In this document: positions 34,558 to 43,453 of the stretch, in pieces
Layout: every line of letters begins with the position of its first letter
Numbering within the stretch: the stretch's first letter is position 1
Assembly: GCF_014651115.1 (NCBI RefSeq)
Contig: NZ_BMWG01000011.1
Coordinates: 1-64,000, forward strand
Direction of reading: 5' to 3'
Length of the DNA stretch: 64,000 bases
Origin: Streptomyces inusitatus
GTDB taxonomy: Bacteria; Actinomycetota; Actinomycetes; Streptomycetales; Streptomycetaceae
Notes under the pieces: model-generated
Database searches by the model: none
What the model was told of the DNA's origin: nothing
The model's input: the letters and a program-made list of their open reading frames with translations, nothing else
Translations under genes and position numbers: made by a program

Positions 34558-35628
34558 ATGAATCAGGAATCCGCTGAAAGTGACATGCTGGACACGGCCG
34601 AGCGGCTGCGGATGCGGCTCCAAAATGTTGATCCCGATGTGGAAGGCGAGCTGATCGTCCGCGTCTACGAATTCACCCTGGCGCATCAGCCCGCCACATT
34701 TTCCCAGGTGGCGACCGCGCTCCGTATGTCGATGGCCGACACCAGGCGAGTCGTTGACCTGCTGTGTGAACTGCGGATCCTCAGGAATGCCGAGGAGTCC
34801 GAGAGCTTCAGGGCCATACTGCCGGAAGCCGCACAGAACGAACTGGTCATTCCTCTGCAGCAGGCGGTGAACGAGAAGCGGCGGGAACTCGGAAGCATCC
34901 ATGAGCGATTACATGCGCTTTCTGGTATCTTCAGCACCCTGGGCAGATCACAGCACCGCAATGACAAGATTGTCCATCTGCTCGATCCCCAGCAGGCGTC
35001 GTCCTACTTGATTGATTCCCTGGAGAGCTGTACATCGGAAGTCCTGGCCATGCAGTTCCCCGACGGCGAACCACGCCTTGCCTTTCAGCCGTGTGAGCTG
35101 GCGAAGGTATTGCACATGGCTCCATTCCGGCTGCTCTGTCCGCATTCGGCCCGGGCCAAGGCGACCACCAGGACTCGCCTCCGCCAAGTGGTCGACTCGG
35201 GTGCTCAGGTGCGTACGACCAACCATATCTTCGGCAACTTCATCCTCGCCGGCAGCGAAGTGGCGTTCATTACCCACCAGGCGCCGGACGAGGAATTCCC
35301 CAGTACCGTAGCCGTCTACGAACCGATGGTCATCTCTCTGCTGCACCGCCTGTACGAATTCGCCTGGCAGTCCGGTATGGACTTCGAAGCCGACGTCGTT
35401 TCCTACGGGGAGACGCTGCCTGATCTCAGTGCGGGAATCATTACTCTGCTGGCGCAGGGGCTGAAGGATGATGCTGTTGCTCGCCGCATCGGAATAGGGC
35501 CAAGGACATTTCGGCGTCACTTTTCCGACATCATGGATAAGCTGGGCGTCTCAAGCCGATTCCAGGCGGGGGTTGTTGCGGCGCGGGCCGGGCTCGTCGA
35601 CGGCGGACCAATCGAGGGTCCGGTGTGA
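34558..35628 (+). CDS. TrmB/LuxR-like transcriptional regulator
   Basis: 356 aa. An N-terminal winged helix (TFSQVATALRMSMADTRRVV) is followed by a coiled helix (LQQAVNEKRRELGSIHERLH), a phospholipase-D-like TrmB effector fold (YLIDSLESCTSEVLAMQFPD) and a C-terminal LuxR-type HTH (ITLLAQGLKDDAVARRIGIG, RTFRRHFSDIMDKLGVSSRF). This architecture is frequent as a pathway-specific regulator in Streptomyces biosynthetic clusters. It closes the plus-strand arm; activation of the cluster is inferred. Confidence 0.82.
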   Translation: MNQESAESDMLDTAERLRMRLQNVDPDVEGELIVRVYEFTLAHQPATFSQVATALRMSMADTRRVVDLLCELRILRNAEESESFRAILPEAAQNELVIPLQQAVNEKRRELGSIHERLHALSGIFSTLGRSQHRNDKIVHLLDPQQASSYLIDSLESCTSEVLAMQFPDGEPRLAFQPCELAKVLHMAPFRLLCPHSARAKATTRTRLRQVVDSGAQVRTTNHIFGNFILAGSEVAFITHQAPDEEFPSTVAVYEPMVISLLHRLYEFAWQSGMDFEADVVSYGETLPDLSAGIITLLAQGLKDDAVARRIGIGPRTFRRHFSDIMDKLGVSSRFQAGVVAARAGLVDGGPIEGPV

Positions 35629-36093
35629 GGTTCGGCCTCACCCGGCCGTTTGGGCGTGCGGAGTATGTCCTGCGGTTCTCGGCCAGGTGCTGTGGTGCCG
35701 GTATCGGCGCCGTAGCACCTGGCCGGTCCAGGTTCCCATGAGAGCCCGCCACGCCTGGTCAAGCGGGCTGCGGAGCGCGTACATCCGTCCCTGCCCCCGC
35801 CCAGCCGGGTCCGGCCATTCAGCCGACGCGCCTGGTCGGCCGCCCGACCCGCGAGATCAGGCAATGCCGATGGAGGCAACCACAACCACAGCGGAGGCGG
35901 CCGTCGTCGCGACCGCGGCGGTCTGCGAGACGGTGCCGGCGGACTGCGTCACCGAGGGCGCTGGAGCGGGTGTCGGCAGCGGTAGAGGGGGACTTGGCCG
36001 GGGCGGGAGTGGATAATGTGTACGCGGCCGAAGCGCTTGCCGGGCCGGGGAGTTGACGTACGGGGAGCTGCGGACTGCTGGAGGGGGCGGGCT
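35629..36093. other. Intergenic; no supported gene
   Basis: 465 bp separating the biosynthetic cluster from the STAND module. The minus strand is open near 35863-36000 with a hydrophobic, Pro/Ala-rich tail (PLPTPAPAPSVTQSAG, AVVVVASIGIA, stop at 35863), but it has no plausible start. I do not call it a gene. Confidence 0.4.
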
Positions 36094-36447
36094 GTGAGCG
36101 GTGGCCGACGAGTCGTCGTGGTGGTGACGGGCCTGGCGGTGGCGGTGCTCGCCGGGGGGCTCTCTTTTCTGAGCTGGGACCGGGCGGACCAGCTGGCCGG
36201 GGTGGTCTCGGCACTGGTCGGTGTGGCCGGGTTGGGTACGGCCGTGTACGCGGTGCTCCTCGCGGACCGGCCCGCCGCCGTCGAGGTGTCCCGTACCGGC
36301 CGGGCGGTCGCCCGGGGTGGCGATGCCAATACGGGTGTGATCGCGCCCGCGTCCGGAAGCGGGGCAGGACCGCTCTCCGTCAGCGACACCGGGGACGCCC
36401 GCGCGGACGGCGGCGGCAGCGCCAACACCGGTTACCGGCAGAGCTAG
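36094..36447 (+). CDS. Small two-TM protein with duplicated Gly/Asn tag
   Basis: 117 aa from GTG 36094 with GGAGGGGG upstream. Two membrane helices (VVVVVTGLAVAVLAGGLSFL, residues 7-26; about 35-57, LAGVVSALVGVAGLGTAVYA) are followed by a cytoplasmic or external tail. The tail has two copies of one motif: VSRTGRAVARGGDANTG (65-81) and VSDTGDARADGGGSANTG (96-113). The same motif opens the STAND NTPase encoded 38 bp downstream (VRDSGDASAQGPGSLVNSG). The shared tag and short spacing suggest the two proteins assemble. The family is not otherwise recognised. Confidence 0.7.
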   Translation: MSGGRRVVVVVTGLAVAVLAGGLSFLSWDRADQLAGVVSALVGVAGLGTAVYAVLLADRPAAVEVSRTGRAVARGGDANTGVIAPASGSGAGPLSVSDTGDARADGGGSANTGYRQS

Positions 36448-36485
36448 AGCTTCTCCGGCCCGTCAGAGCGAGGAGCGACAACAGG

Positions 36486-39400
36486 ATGGCCGAGCGCGGC
36501 AGAGTGGTGGTACGGGACTCGGGCGACGCGTCGGCCCAGGGCCCCGGGTCGCTCGTCAACAGCGGAGTGATCAACGGCCCGGTGCATCTGGCGGCCCGGA
36601 CCGCTGCCGTGTCGGGCTATCTGCTCCAGGTCCAGGAGGCCATCGCCGCGGCCGACTTCCGCGGCCGTGCGGAGGAACTGGCCGAGCTGGCCGGCTTCTG
36701 CACCGAGTCCGACGACCCGGAGCGCGCCGCCTACTGGCGCTGGCTGGCACCGGCCTGGGCGGGCAAGTCCGCGCTGATGGCGCAGTTCGTGCTGCACCCG
36801 CCTGCCGGGATCGACATCGTCGCCTTCTTCATCACCTCCCGCCAGGCCCGGCAGAACGACGCGGCCGCGTTCTGCGAGATCGTCCAGCGACAGCTCTACG
36901 CCCTGCTCCACGAGGAGGAGCCACTCGTCACGCCCGCGACCCGCGACGAACAACTGCGACTCGCCCTGAGCCGCACCGCCCGGCGTTCCGCCGAACGAGG
37001 CCGCCGACTGGTTCTCGTCGTGGACGGGCTGGACGAGGACCGGGGCGTCACCCCCGGCCCGGACTGCCACAGCATCGCCGCGCTGCTGCCGAGGGTTCCC
37101 CCGTACGGCATGCGGATCGTTGTCGCCGGGAGACCGCACCCGCCGGTGCCGGGCGATGTCCCTTCGGACCACCCGCTGCGCACCACCCGCGTCAACCACT
37201 GGCTGGAGCCCTCCCCGCACGCCCAGGTGGCCCGGTGGGACGCGGAACAGGACCTGGTGCGGCTGCTTGACGAACCGGGCCCCGGCCGCGATCTCGTCGG
37301 CCTCACCGTGGCCGCCGGAGGCGGTCTCAGCGCGGCCGATCTCGCGCACCTGACCGGCAGCAGCTCCCGCCGCGTCGAGCGTGAACTGCACGCCGTCACC
37401 GGCCGCAGCTTCCGCCACCACACCGGCCACGGGGACGCCGACCGCCCCCGTGTCTATCTCCTCGCCCACGAGGAGATCCGCCGCAGCGCCGAGGGGCTGA
37501 TCACCTCCGCCGAACTCACCGACTACCGCACCCGCATCCACCACTGGGCCACCGCCTACCGCACCGCCGGCTGGCCCGCCGACACCCCCGAATATCTGCT
37601 GCGCGGCTACATCCAGCAGCTGCGGGAGCTGCGCGACACCGCCCGTCTGACGGCCCTGGCCCGCGACCCGGCCCGCCACGAACGGCTCTGGCGGGTCACG
37701 GGGACGGACTACGAGGCGCTCAGCGAGATCTCGGCGGCGTTCGAACTGCTGCTCGCGGACGAAAACGGTGACCCGGACATCTCCCAGGCCCTGGGCCTGG
37801 CATGGGCCCGCGACCAGCTGTACGACCGTACAAAAAGCCTCCCCCATGAACTCATCGGCCTGTGGGCCCGTCTCGGCCACATCGACCGGGCCGTCAATCT
37901 GGCCCGGTCACGGCGCGACGAGTACGACCGGGTAAGCGCCCTGGCGGCCGTCGCCCGGGTCCTCGTAGCCACCGGCCAGCCGGAGCGGGCGGCCGAACTG
38001 GCCGACGTCGCGGAGACGATCGATCACCGGGACCTCTTCCTCCAGTCGATGGCGGAGGGACTGACAGAGGCCGGAGAGCATTCCGAGGCCGTACGAACAG
38101 CACGGCAGATCGTCGCGGAACCACAGAAGGCGCGGACCCTGGTCGGCATCGTCGAATCGCTGGCCGCCGCCGGAGCGGCGGATGACGCCGCCATCCACGC
38201 CGATGAAGCCTGCGAGGCCCTCGCGGCGGAGAGTGGCCTCTCCACGCAGGGCGGGATGTTCGGCGCGTTGGCCGCCGCGCTCTCGCTGGTCGGCAAGGAC
38301 GAGAAGGCCGGAGAGCTGGCGGAACGAGCGGCCGCCTTCGCCGCTGGGTGCCCCCTGGAGTACCAGGCGCAGCATCTCGCCCTGGCCGCGCGCCGGATGG
38401 CCAGGGCGCCCGGGCTCGTGGGGCTGTCCGCCCGATACGCCGCGCATTCGGCGACGCTCGCGGACGCGCTCGACGACCCCGAGGGCGTGAGCTGGCTTCT
38501 CTCCGAGGTCGCCGGGGCACTGACCGCCACCGGGCAGCACGACCGGGCCATGCGGCTGATCGACAGGCTGCGCACCGACTCTGTCTCCTGGGAGGAGGCG
38601 GTCTGCGCCTGCGCCATCGCGACGGCGGAGGCGGGCGACTGGGAGAAGGCGCTGCGGCTCGCGGAGCCGATTGAGGGTTTGGTCGACAAAACCCGTGTCC
38701 TCAACGCTGTCGGCGCGGCGCTGGCGAAGTCCGGCGACCCGGTCAGAGCCGAGGAACAGGCGCGGCGGAGTCTGGATTTCATCGGTGAGGTTCTCGATCC
38801 GCGCTGGCGTGTGAAGCTACAGGCTGACATGGCGGATTTCCTGTACCGGGCCGGCTACCCGGATCAGGCCCACGCGGTCGCGACCCTGGCCATGGACGAC
38901 GCCTGGGAGAACGGGGTGTCCCTCCGCAGGACATCCACGCTGGCCGAGCTGGCCGGTACGGCGAGCGGATTGGGTCACACGGCAGCGGCCCATCGCCTTG
39001 TCCACGGTGCCCAGGACGTTGCCCGAAGCTCGCCGTACGCCTACGGACGGCTGATCGATTTCACCAGAGTGGCCACGGCCCTGTACCGGACAGGCCGCCA
39101 TGACGAGGGCGAGGAACTGCTCTCCCGGCTGGCCGTCACAGCTCGTCAGGAGCTGGATCGGTTCACGGTGGCCTCGGCGCTGGAGCACATCGCTGGGGTG
39201 TTCGGCACAGCAGGACACCCCGAGAGAGCGGGAGAGCTGGCGCGAGAGATTCTGGAGCTGGCCCGTACGGCGGACAGTCCGTTCCGGCGGAGTGAGGACA
39301 GTCTCGCCGCCGCCGGCGCTTTTCTCTCCGCGAAGGATGTCGGCAGCGCCATGGAGCTGTGCGCGAGCCTGACGGAAGACGATCTTGCGGAGTTTCTGTC

Positions 39401-39848
39401 CAGCGTTGTACAGACTCTGGTGGAGACCGGTGACCTCGGTCGGGCAGTGCGGATCGCCGACGAGATCGACGTCCGCAGCGAACGTGAACGCAGCCGGGGG
39501 TACATCGCAGCGGGTGAGGCGGCCCGCGGTGACCTCGCGCGGGCCTTGGTGCTGCTGAATGAGATCTCGCACCCCTTCATACGGGCCACGGCCATGTCCG
39601 CCACCGTCGAGGGGATGGTCACGGCGGGGGCGCTGGACGAGGCCCGCGCTCTGTGCGAAACGATCGATGTTCCGGAGCAGCGCTTCACTGCTCTCGGTGC
39701 CGTCGCCCGATCCCTCGGCCCCACCCCTCAGGGCCGCCTGACGCTGGTCACAGCCCTCACCCTCGGGCCCTGGGACGCGCTGATCCCCGGGATCGCGGCC
39801 GTCGCCCCCGATCAGCTCCCGCTTCTGGCGGATCTGCTCCTGGACTGA
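36486..39848 (+). CDS. STAND NTPase with long helical-repeat sensor
   Basis: 1120 aa. Residues 6-30 carry the tag VRDSGDASAQGPGSLVNSG shared with the small membrane protein upstream. The NTPase module follows: P-loop LAPAWAGKSALM (87-98), Walker B RRLVLVVDGLDED (about 170-182), an R-containing sensor MRIVVAGRPHPP, and a winged-helix-like segment (GGLSAADLAHLTGSSSRRVE). The C-terminal 700 residues are tandem alpha-helical repeats of TPR type (GQPERAAELADVAETI, AGYPDQAHAVATLAMDDA, TGRHDEGEELLSRL). STAND proteins oligomerise on ligand binding and act in signalling or antiphage conflict. There is no nuclease, TIR or protease effector domain, so an effector must come from a partner, possibly the membrane protein. 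Confidence 0.8.
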   Translation: MAERGRVVVRDSGDASAQGPGSLVNSGVINGPVHLAARTAAVSGYLLQVQEAIAAADFRGRAEELAELAGFCTESDDPERAAYWRWLAPAWAGKSALMAQFVLHPPAGIDIVAFFITSRQARQNDAAAFCEIVQRQLYALLHEEEPLVTPATRDEQLRLALSRTARRSAERGRRLVLVVDGLDEDRGVTPGPDCHSIAALLPRVPPYGMRIVVAGRPHPPVPGDVPSDHPLRTTRVNHWLEPSPHAQVARWDAEQDLVRLLDEPGPGRDLVGLTVAAGGGLSAADLAHLTGSSSRRVERELHAVTGRSFRHHTGHGDADRPRVYLLAHEEIRRSAEGLITSAELTDYRTRIHHWATAYRTAGWPADTPEYLLRGYIQQLRELRDTARLTALARDPARHERLWRVTGTDYEALSEISAAFELLLADENGDPDISQALGLAWARDQLYDRTKSLPHELIGLWARLGHIDRAVNLARSRRDEYDRVSALAAVARVLVATGQPERAAELADVAETIDHRDLFLQSMAEGLTEAGEHSEAVRTARQIVAEPQKARTLVGIVESLAAAGAADDAAIHADEACEALAAESGLSTQGGMFGALAAALSLVGKDEKAGELAERAAAFAAGCPLEYQAQHLALAARRMARAPGLVGLSARYAAHSATLADALDDPEGVSWLLSEVAGALTATGQHDRAMRLIDRLRTDSVSWEEAVCACAIATAEAGDWEKALRLAEPIEGLVDKTRVLNAVGAALAKSGDPVRAEEQARRSLDFIGEVLDPRWRVKLQADMADFLYRAGYPDQAHAVATLAMDDAWENGVSLRRTSTLAELAGTASGLGHTAAAHRLVHGAQDVARSSPYAYGRLIDFTRVATALYRTGRHDEGEELLSRLAVTARQELDRFTVASALEHIAGVFGTAGHPERAGELAREILELARTADSPFRRSEDSLAAAGAFLSAKDVGSAMELCASLTEDDLAEFLSSVVQTLVETGDLGRAVRIADEIDVRSERERSRGYIAAGEAARGDLARALVLLNEISHPFIRATAMSATVEGMVTAGALDEARALCETIDVPEQRFTALGAVARSLGPTPQGRLTLVTALTLGPWDALIPGIAAVAPDQLPLLADLLLD

Positions 39849-39931
39849 GTGCCCCGAACGCCGGTGTCCCGGGCCCCGAGTGCCGCCGGATATCCTGCGT
39901 CGTTCTGAAACAAGCCAGGAAGGTCCTCATC

Positions 39932-40474
39932 ATGAGCAGTGCCGCGTCGCCCTTTCCCGATCGGATCGAACTCAGGGGGGAGGGCCTCGTCCTGCGTGAC
40001 TGGACGGAAGGGGACCTGGCCGCGATGCCGGAGTTGTTCGACCATCCCGACGTCGCGTACTGGACGCCGATCGTCTCGCCCTTCGACGAGGCGGCGGCTC
40101 GCGCACGTCTGGACCGAAGCCGGCGGCTGAGGGCGGAAGGCACGGCCATTCTGCTCGCCATCACCGTGGACGGCGGCGCGCCTCTCGGCGAGGTGATGCT
40201 TCGGCGTGCCCCCGAGGGCACGGAACTCGGCTACGCGGTCGGCCCGGCGCACCGAGGTCAGGGGGTGGCCGGGCGGGCGGTGCGGGTGATGGCGGCGTAC
40301 GCCTTCGGGGAACTGGCCCTGGACCAGGTGATCCTGGAGCTTGAGGCCGAGAACGCCGCCAGTGTCGCCGTGGCCACCAAGGCGGGGTTCGGCCTGCTCG
40401 ATGTTCCGCTGATCAAGGGCGAGGAGAAGGGGCGGCCCTATGCCCTGCAAACGTGGGGTCTGAATCGCCCCTGA
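39932..40474 (+). CDS. GNAT-family N-acetyltransferase
   Basis: 180 aa, ATG with AGGAAGG eight bases upstream. RimJ/RimL-type GNAT: start LRGEGLVLRDWTEGDLAAMP, acetyl-CoA loop YAVGPAHRGQGVAGRAVRVM, and the helix DQVILELEAENAASVAVATK with AGFGLLDVP. It acetylates an amine of a small molecule or protein N-terminus. It sits 83 bp after the STAND gene but does not clearly belong with it. Confidence 0.85.
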   Translation: MSSAASPFPDRIELRGEGLVLRDWTEGDLAAMPELFDHPDVAYWTPIVSPFDEAAARARLDRSRRLRAEGTAILLAITVDGGAPLGEVMLRRAPEGTELGYAVGPAHRGQGVAGRAVRVMAAYAFGELALDQVILELEAENAASVAVATKAGFGLLDVPLIKGEEKGRPYALQTWGLNRP

Positions 40475-40708
40475 GCCACAGCGCCCAAGGGCGAGAAGCT
40501 CGCCGAAGCCCAAGGCCGAAGGTCCCGCAGGCCGGAAGGTCCCGCCGGGGACCGGATCCTGCCACACAGCGTTGAAATCCGGACTGCGCGCGCTGCCTGA
40601 TGGAACGCCCATGCATATGGAGCCGTCCTTCCGCTTGGCAATCGGCTGCGACCCGGTTACGGGTGCTCCCCCCGGCGGCAGCCGGACCGTGACGGCGAAA
40701 GAGGTTTT

Positions 40709-43453
40709 GTGGAGCAGCTGTGGGAACGGGAACACGCCCTGGACGAATCCGCGCGGTGTGCCGCCCTGGCACGGGCGGGCGAGGGCCGGTGGCTGCTGCT
40801 GCACGGGGATACGGGTGCCGGGCGGAGCGCCCTGCTGAGAGAGGTCGTCCGGCGGGAGTCGGCGGACGGACGGATGCGCGCGCTGCGGGCCCACGCGGCC
40901 CCGGGGGAGGAGGAATTCGCCTACGCGCTGCTGCGCCGCCTGTTACCCGGGGCCGGACCGCTGCCCTTCGGCGGGCTCTCTCCCAGCGCGGAGCAGCGGC
41001 TGCTCCACCGTCTCACCGAGCATCTCGCGGCCCTGGCCGCGCAGCGGCCGGTGCTGCTCGCGGTGGACGACATCCATCATGCCGACGCGGCTTCGCTGCG
41101 GTGGGTCGCCTATCTCTCCCACCGGCTGGTCCGGCTGCCCGTACTGCTCCTGCTCACGGCCTGTACCGGCCCCGGTCACTCCGGGGCCCTCTTCCCGCCC
41201 GGCGCGGGCCAGGAACTGCACACGGACACGGGCGGCCGTGTTCCGCTGTATCCGCTCGGATCCGAATCGGTCGGCCGGATCCTCAGCAGCAGGGCGCTAC
41301 GGGGCGACCCGGCCCGCCGGGCCGCCGCCATGGGCGCGGGCAACCCCGGTCTGCTGACCGCCCTGGCCGCCGGGTCGGCGGCGGGGAAACCGGAGGACCT
41401 CGCCGCCGGTGCCGCCTACCGTGCCGCTCTCGCCCACTGGCTCAGCAGCCCCGCCGCCCCGGCGCGCGGGCCGGTCGCGCTCACACTCGCTCTGCTGCCC
41501 CGGGCGGACTCGCCGTCCATGGGTGACATGCCCCTGATCGTCTCTGCTGTCGTCCCCCCGCCCGACCGGTCCGCCGTCGACAGCCATCTGACCGAACTCA
41601 TGTCCCTGCTCGCCGCACCCGGGGTCCGCGAGGCCGTCCTCGCCACCGCGACCGACCAGGAACTCCCGCATTACCGCCGCCGTCTCGCCCACGCACTCTA
41701 CGAACACGGCCGGCCCGCCTCCAGCATCGCCCCTCTCCTCCTGCACACACCCCAGACCGGTGAACCCTGGATCACCCACACCCTGGAGGAGGCGGCCGAG
41801 CACGCCCTGCGCGCCGACGACCCCGAACACGCCGCCGGAATTCTTCGGCACGCCCTGACCGGCCCCGTCGAGCCCACCCGTCACTGCGCCCTCACCCTGC
41901 GGCTCAGCGCGCTGGACATGCTCCACTCCTCCCGGACCGGCATCCGCCGTCTGCGCGCGAGCCTGCAACGGGCCGACTGCCACGACCCGTACGCCGTCTC
42001 CGAATCCCTCAGCGGCGCACTCGTCGCCCAGGGCGATGTCCGCCACGCCCTCCAGATCCTCAAGGAGACCGGCCGCGCCGTCGCCGACGACCAGCTCAAC
42101 GCGACCCTGCGGATCGCCGTCGCCGGGCTCTCCAACCACGACGCCCGCGAGTGGCACCACACCGTCCACGACCTGCGCGAACTGCAAAGGACCGCACAGC
42201 CGTCGGTGGAACCCCTGGTCTGCGCCCTGCTCACCATCCACGAGGGCGGCACCGGCCGGATCGACGTCCGCACCGCCACCGAACGGATCACCTCCCGCCT
42301 CCACCGCCCCATCGATCACCGGCTGCGCACCGGGTTCATCGCGGCCGCCGCCGCGATCCTCGAATGGGCCGACCAGCTGGACGAGGCCCGGAATCTGGTC
42401 GACCGCGAACTGCCGGCCACCTCCGTGCTTCCGGATCTCACCAACCAGGCCCGCCAGCAGCTCATCGCCACCCGCACCCAGGTGGACCGCAAACTAGGCC
42501 GCTTCCGACAGCTGATCGAACAAACCACCCCCCTGGTGGAAGCGGTCCAGGACCACGACGTCCAACTGCCCTACCTCCGTGCGCTGACCGCCTGCGCCTG
42601 GTACGAACTGGGCAGCCCCGAACGGGCCTGGCAGCTGCTCGACGCCCTGGGCCCCCTGCCCGACAACACCTCCTGGACCTGGGACGAAGTCCTCTACACC
42701 CAGGGCCGTCTGCACCTCGGAGCCGGCGACTGGCACCAGGCCCTCGCCGTTCTCACGGCGCTGGGAGCCCGGATGGACCGCCGCGGCTTCGTCAACCCCG
42801 TCGGGCAGCCCTGGCGCACCGGCGCCGCCGCGGCGCTGGTCCGCCTCGGCCGCCACACCGAGGCCCGGACCCTCGCCGAGGAGAACCTCCATCACGCCCA
42901 CGCCTGGGGGACGGCGCGTGACATCGGCACCGCCCTGCGGACCCTCGCCCTCACCCTGCGGGGCCGTCCGGCCCTGAACACCCTGGCCGAAGCCGCGGAC
43001 ATCCTCCGTACCGCGCCCGCCCCGGCGGAGCTGATCGAGACCCTCACCGACCTCGGCCGGGCGCAGACCGACACCGGAAGCACCTGCCAGGGCCACGCCA
43101 CCCTGCTGGAGGCACTCCACCTCGCCCGGACCCTGCTGCCCCCGCAGCCGCCGGGCGGGCTCTTCGAACCGCCGACCCCACGCCTCGTCGCCGGGGCCGA
43201 GCACGCCCTGCGCCGGTACGACGCCCGCCGCCGCCCGGCGGCACCGGCGGCCCCCTCCACGGGCCTCACCCCCGCCGAGCGCCGTATCACCGAGCTGGCC
43301 GTCCAGGGCCTGACCAACGATGAGATCGGCTCACAGCTGCACCTTGCCCGCCGCACCGTGGAGACACATCTGACGAAGGCGTACCGGAAACTCGGCATCA
43401 CCCGCCGCACCCAGCTCGCCGCCAAGGTCGGCGAAGACTCTGTCCGGCGCTGA
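40709..43453 (+). CDS. LAL-type LuxR transcriptional regulator
   Basis: 914 aa from GTG 40709. The N-terminal AAA/STAND ATPase has a P-loop-like GDTGAGRSALL (33-43) in which the usual Lys is Arg, and Walker B RPVLLAVDDIHHADAASLRW. A long helical sensor follows, then a C-terminal LuxR HTH (LTPAERRITELAVQGLTNDE, LARRTVETHLTKAYRKLGIT). LAL regulators activate sugar- or polyketide-related operons. It converges on the GH13 gene with a 56-bp overlap and is the only regulator next to the operon at 43398-56991, which it may control. Weak ATP hydrolysis is expected from the Lys to Arg change. Confidence 0.88.
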   Translation: MEQLWEREHALDESARCAALARAGEGRWLLLHGDTGAGRSALLREVVRRESADGRMRALRAHAAPGEEEFAYALLRRLLPGAGPLPFGGLSPSAEQRLLHRLTEHLAALAAQRPVLLAVDDIHHADAASLRWVAYLSHRLVRLPVLLLLTACTGPGHSGALFPPGAGQELHTDTGGRVPLYPLGSESVGRILSSRALRGDPARRAAAMGAGNPGLLTALAAGSAAGKPEDLAAGAAYRAALAHWLSSPAAPARGPVALTLALLPRADSPSMGDMPLIVSAVVPPPDRSAVDSHLTELMSLLAAPGVREAVLATATDQELPHYRRRLAHALYEHGRPASSIAPLLLHTPQTGEPWITHTLEEAAEHALRADDPEHAAGILRHALTGPVEPTRHCALTLRLSALDMLHSSRTGIRRLRASLQRADCHDPYAVSESLSGALVAQGDVRHALQILKETGRAVADDQLNATLRIAVAGLSNHDAREWHHTVHDLRELQRTAQPSVEPLVCALLTIHEGGTGRIDVRTATERITSRLHRPIDHRLRTGFIAAAAAILEWADQLDEARNLVDRELPATSVLPDLTNQARQQLIATRTQVDRKLGRFRQLIEQTTPLVEAVQDHDVQLPYLRALTACAWYELGSPERAWQLLDALGPLPDNTSWTWDEVLYTQGRLHLGAGDWHQALAVLTALGARMDRRGFVNPVGQPWRTGAAAALVRLGRHTEARTLAEENLHHAHAWGTARDIGTALRTLALTLRGRPALNTLAEAADILRTAPAPAELIETLTDLGRAQTDTGSTCQGHATLLEALHLARTLLPPQPPGGLFEPPTPRLVAGAEHALRRYDARRRPAAPAAPSTGLTPAERRITELAVQGLTNDEIGSQLHLARRTVETHLTKAYRKLGITRRTQLAAKVGEDSVRR

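Noticed and set aside
35863..36080. Small minus-strand membrane protein gene
   Set aside because: The hydrophobic tail has no start codon and no ribosome binding site, and it overlaps the leader of the plus-strand gene.
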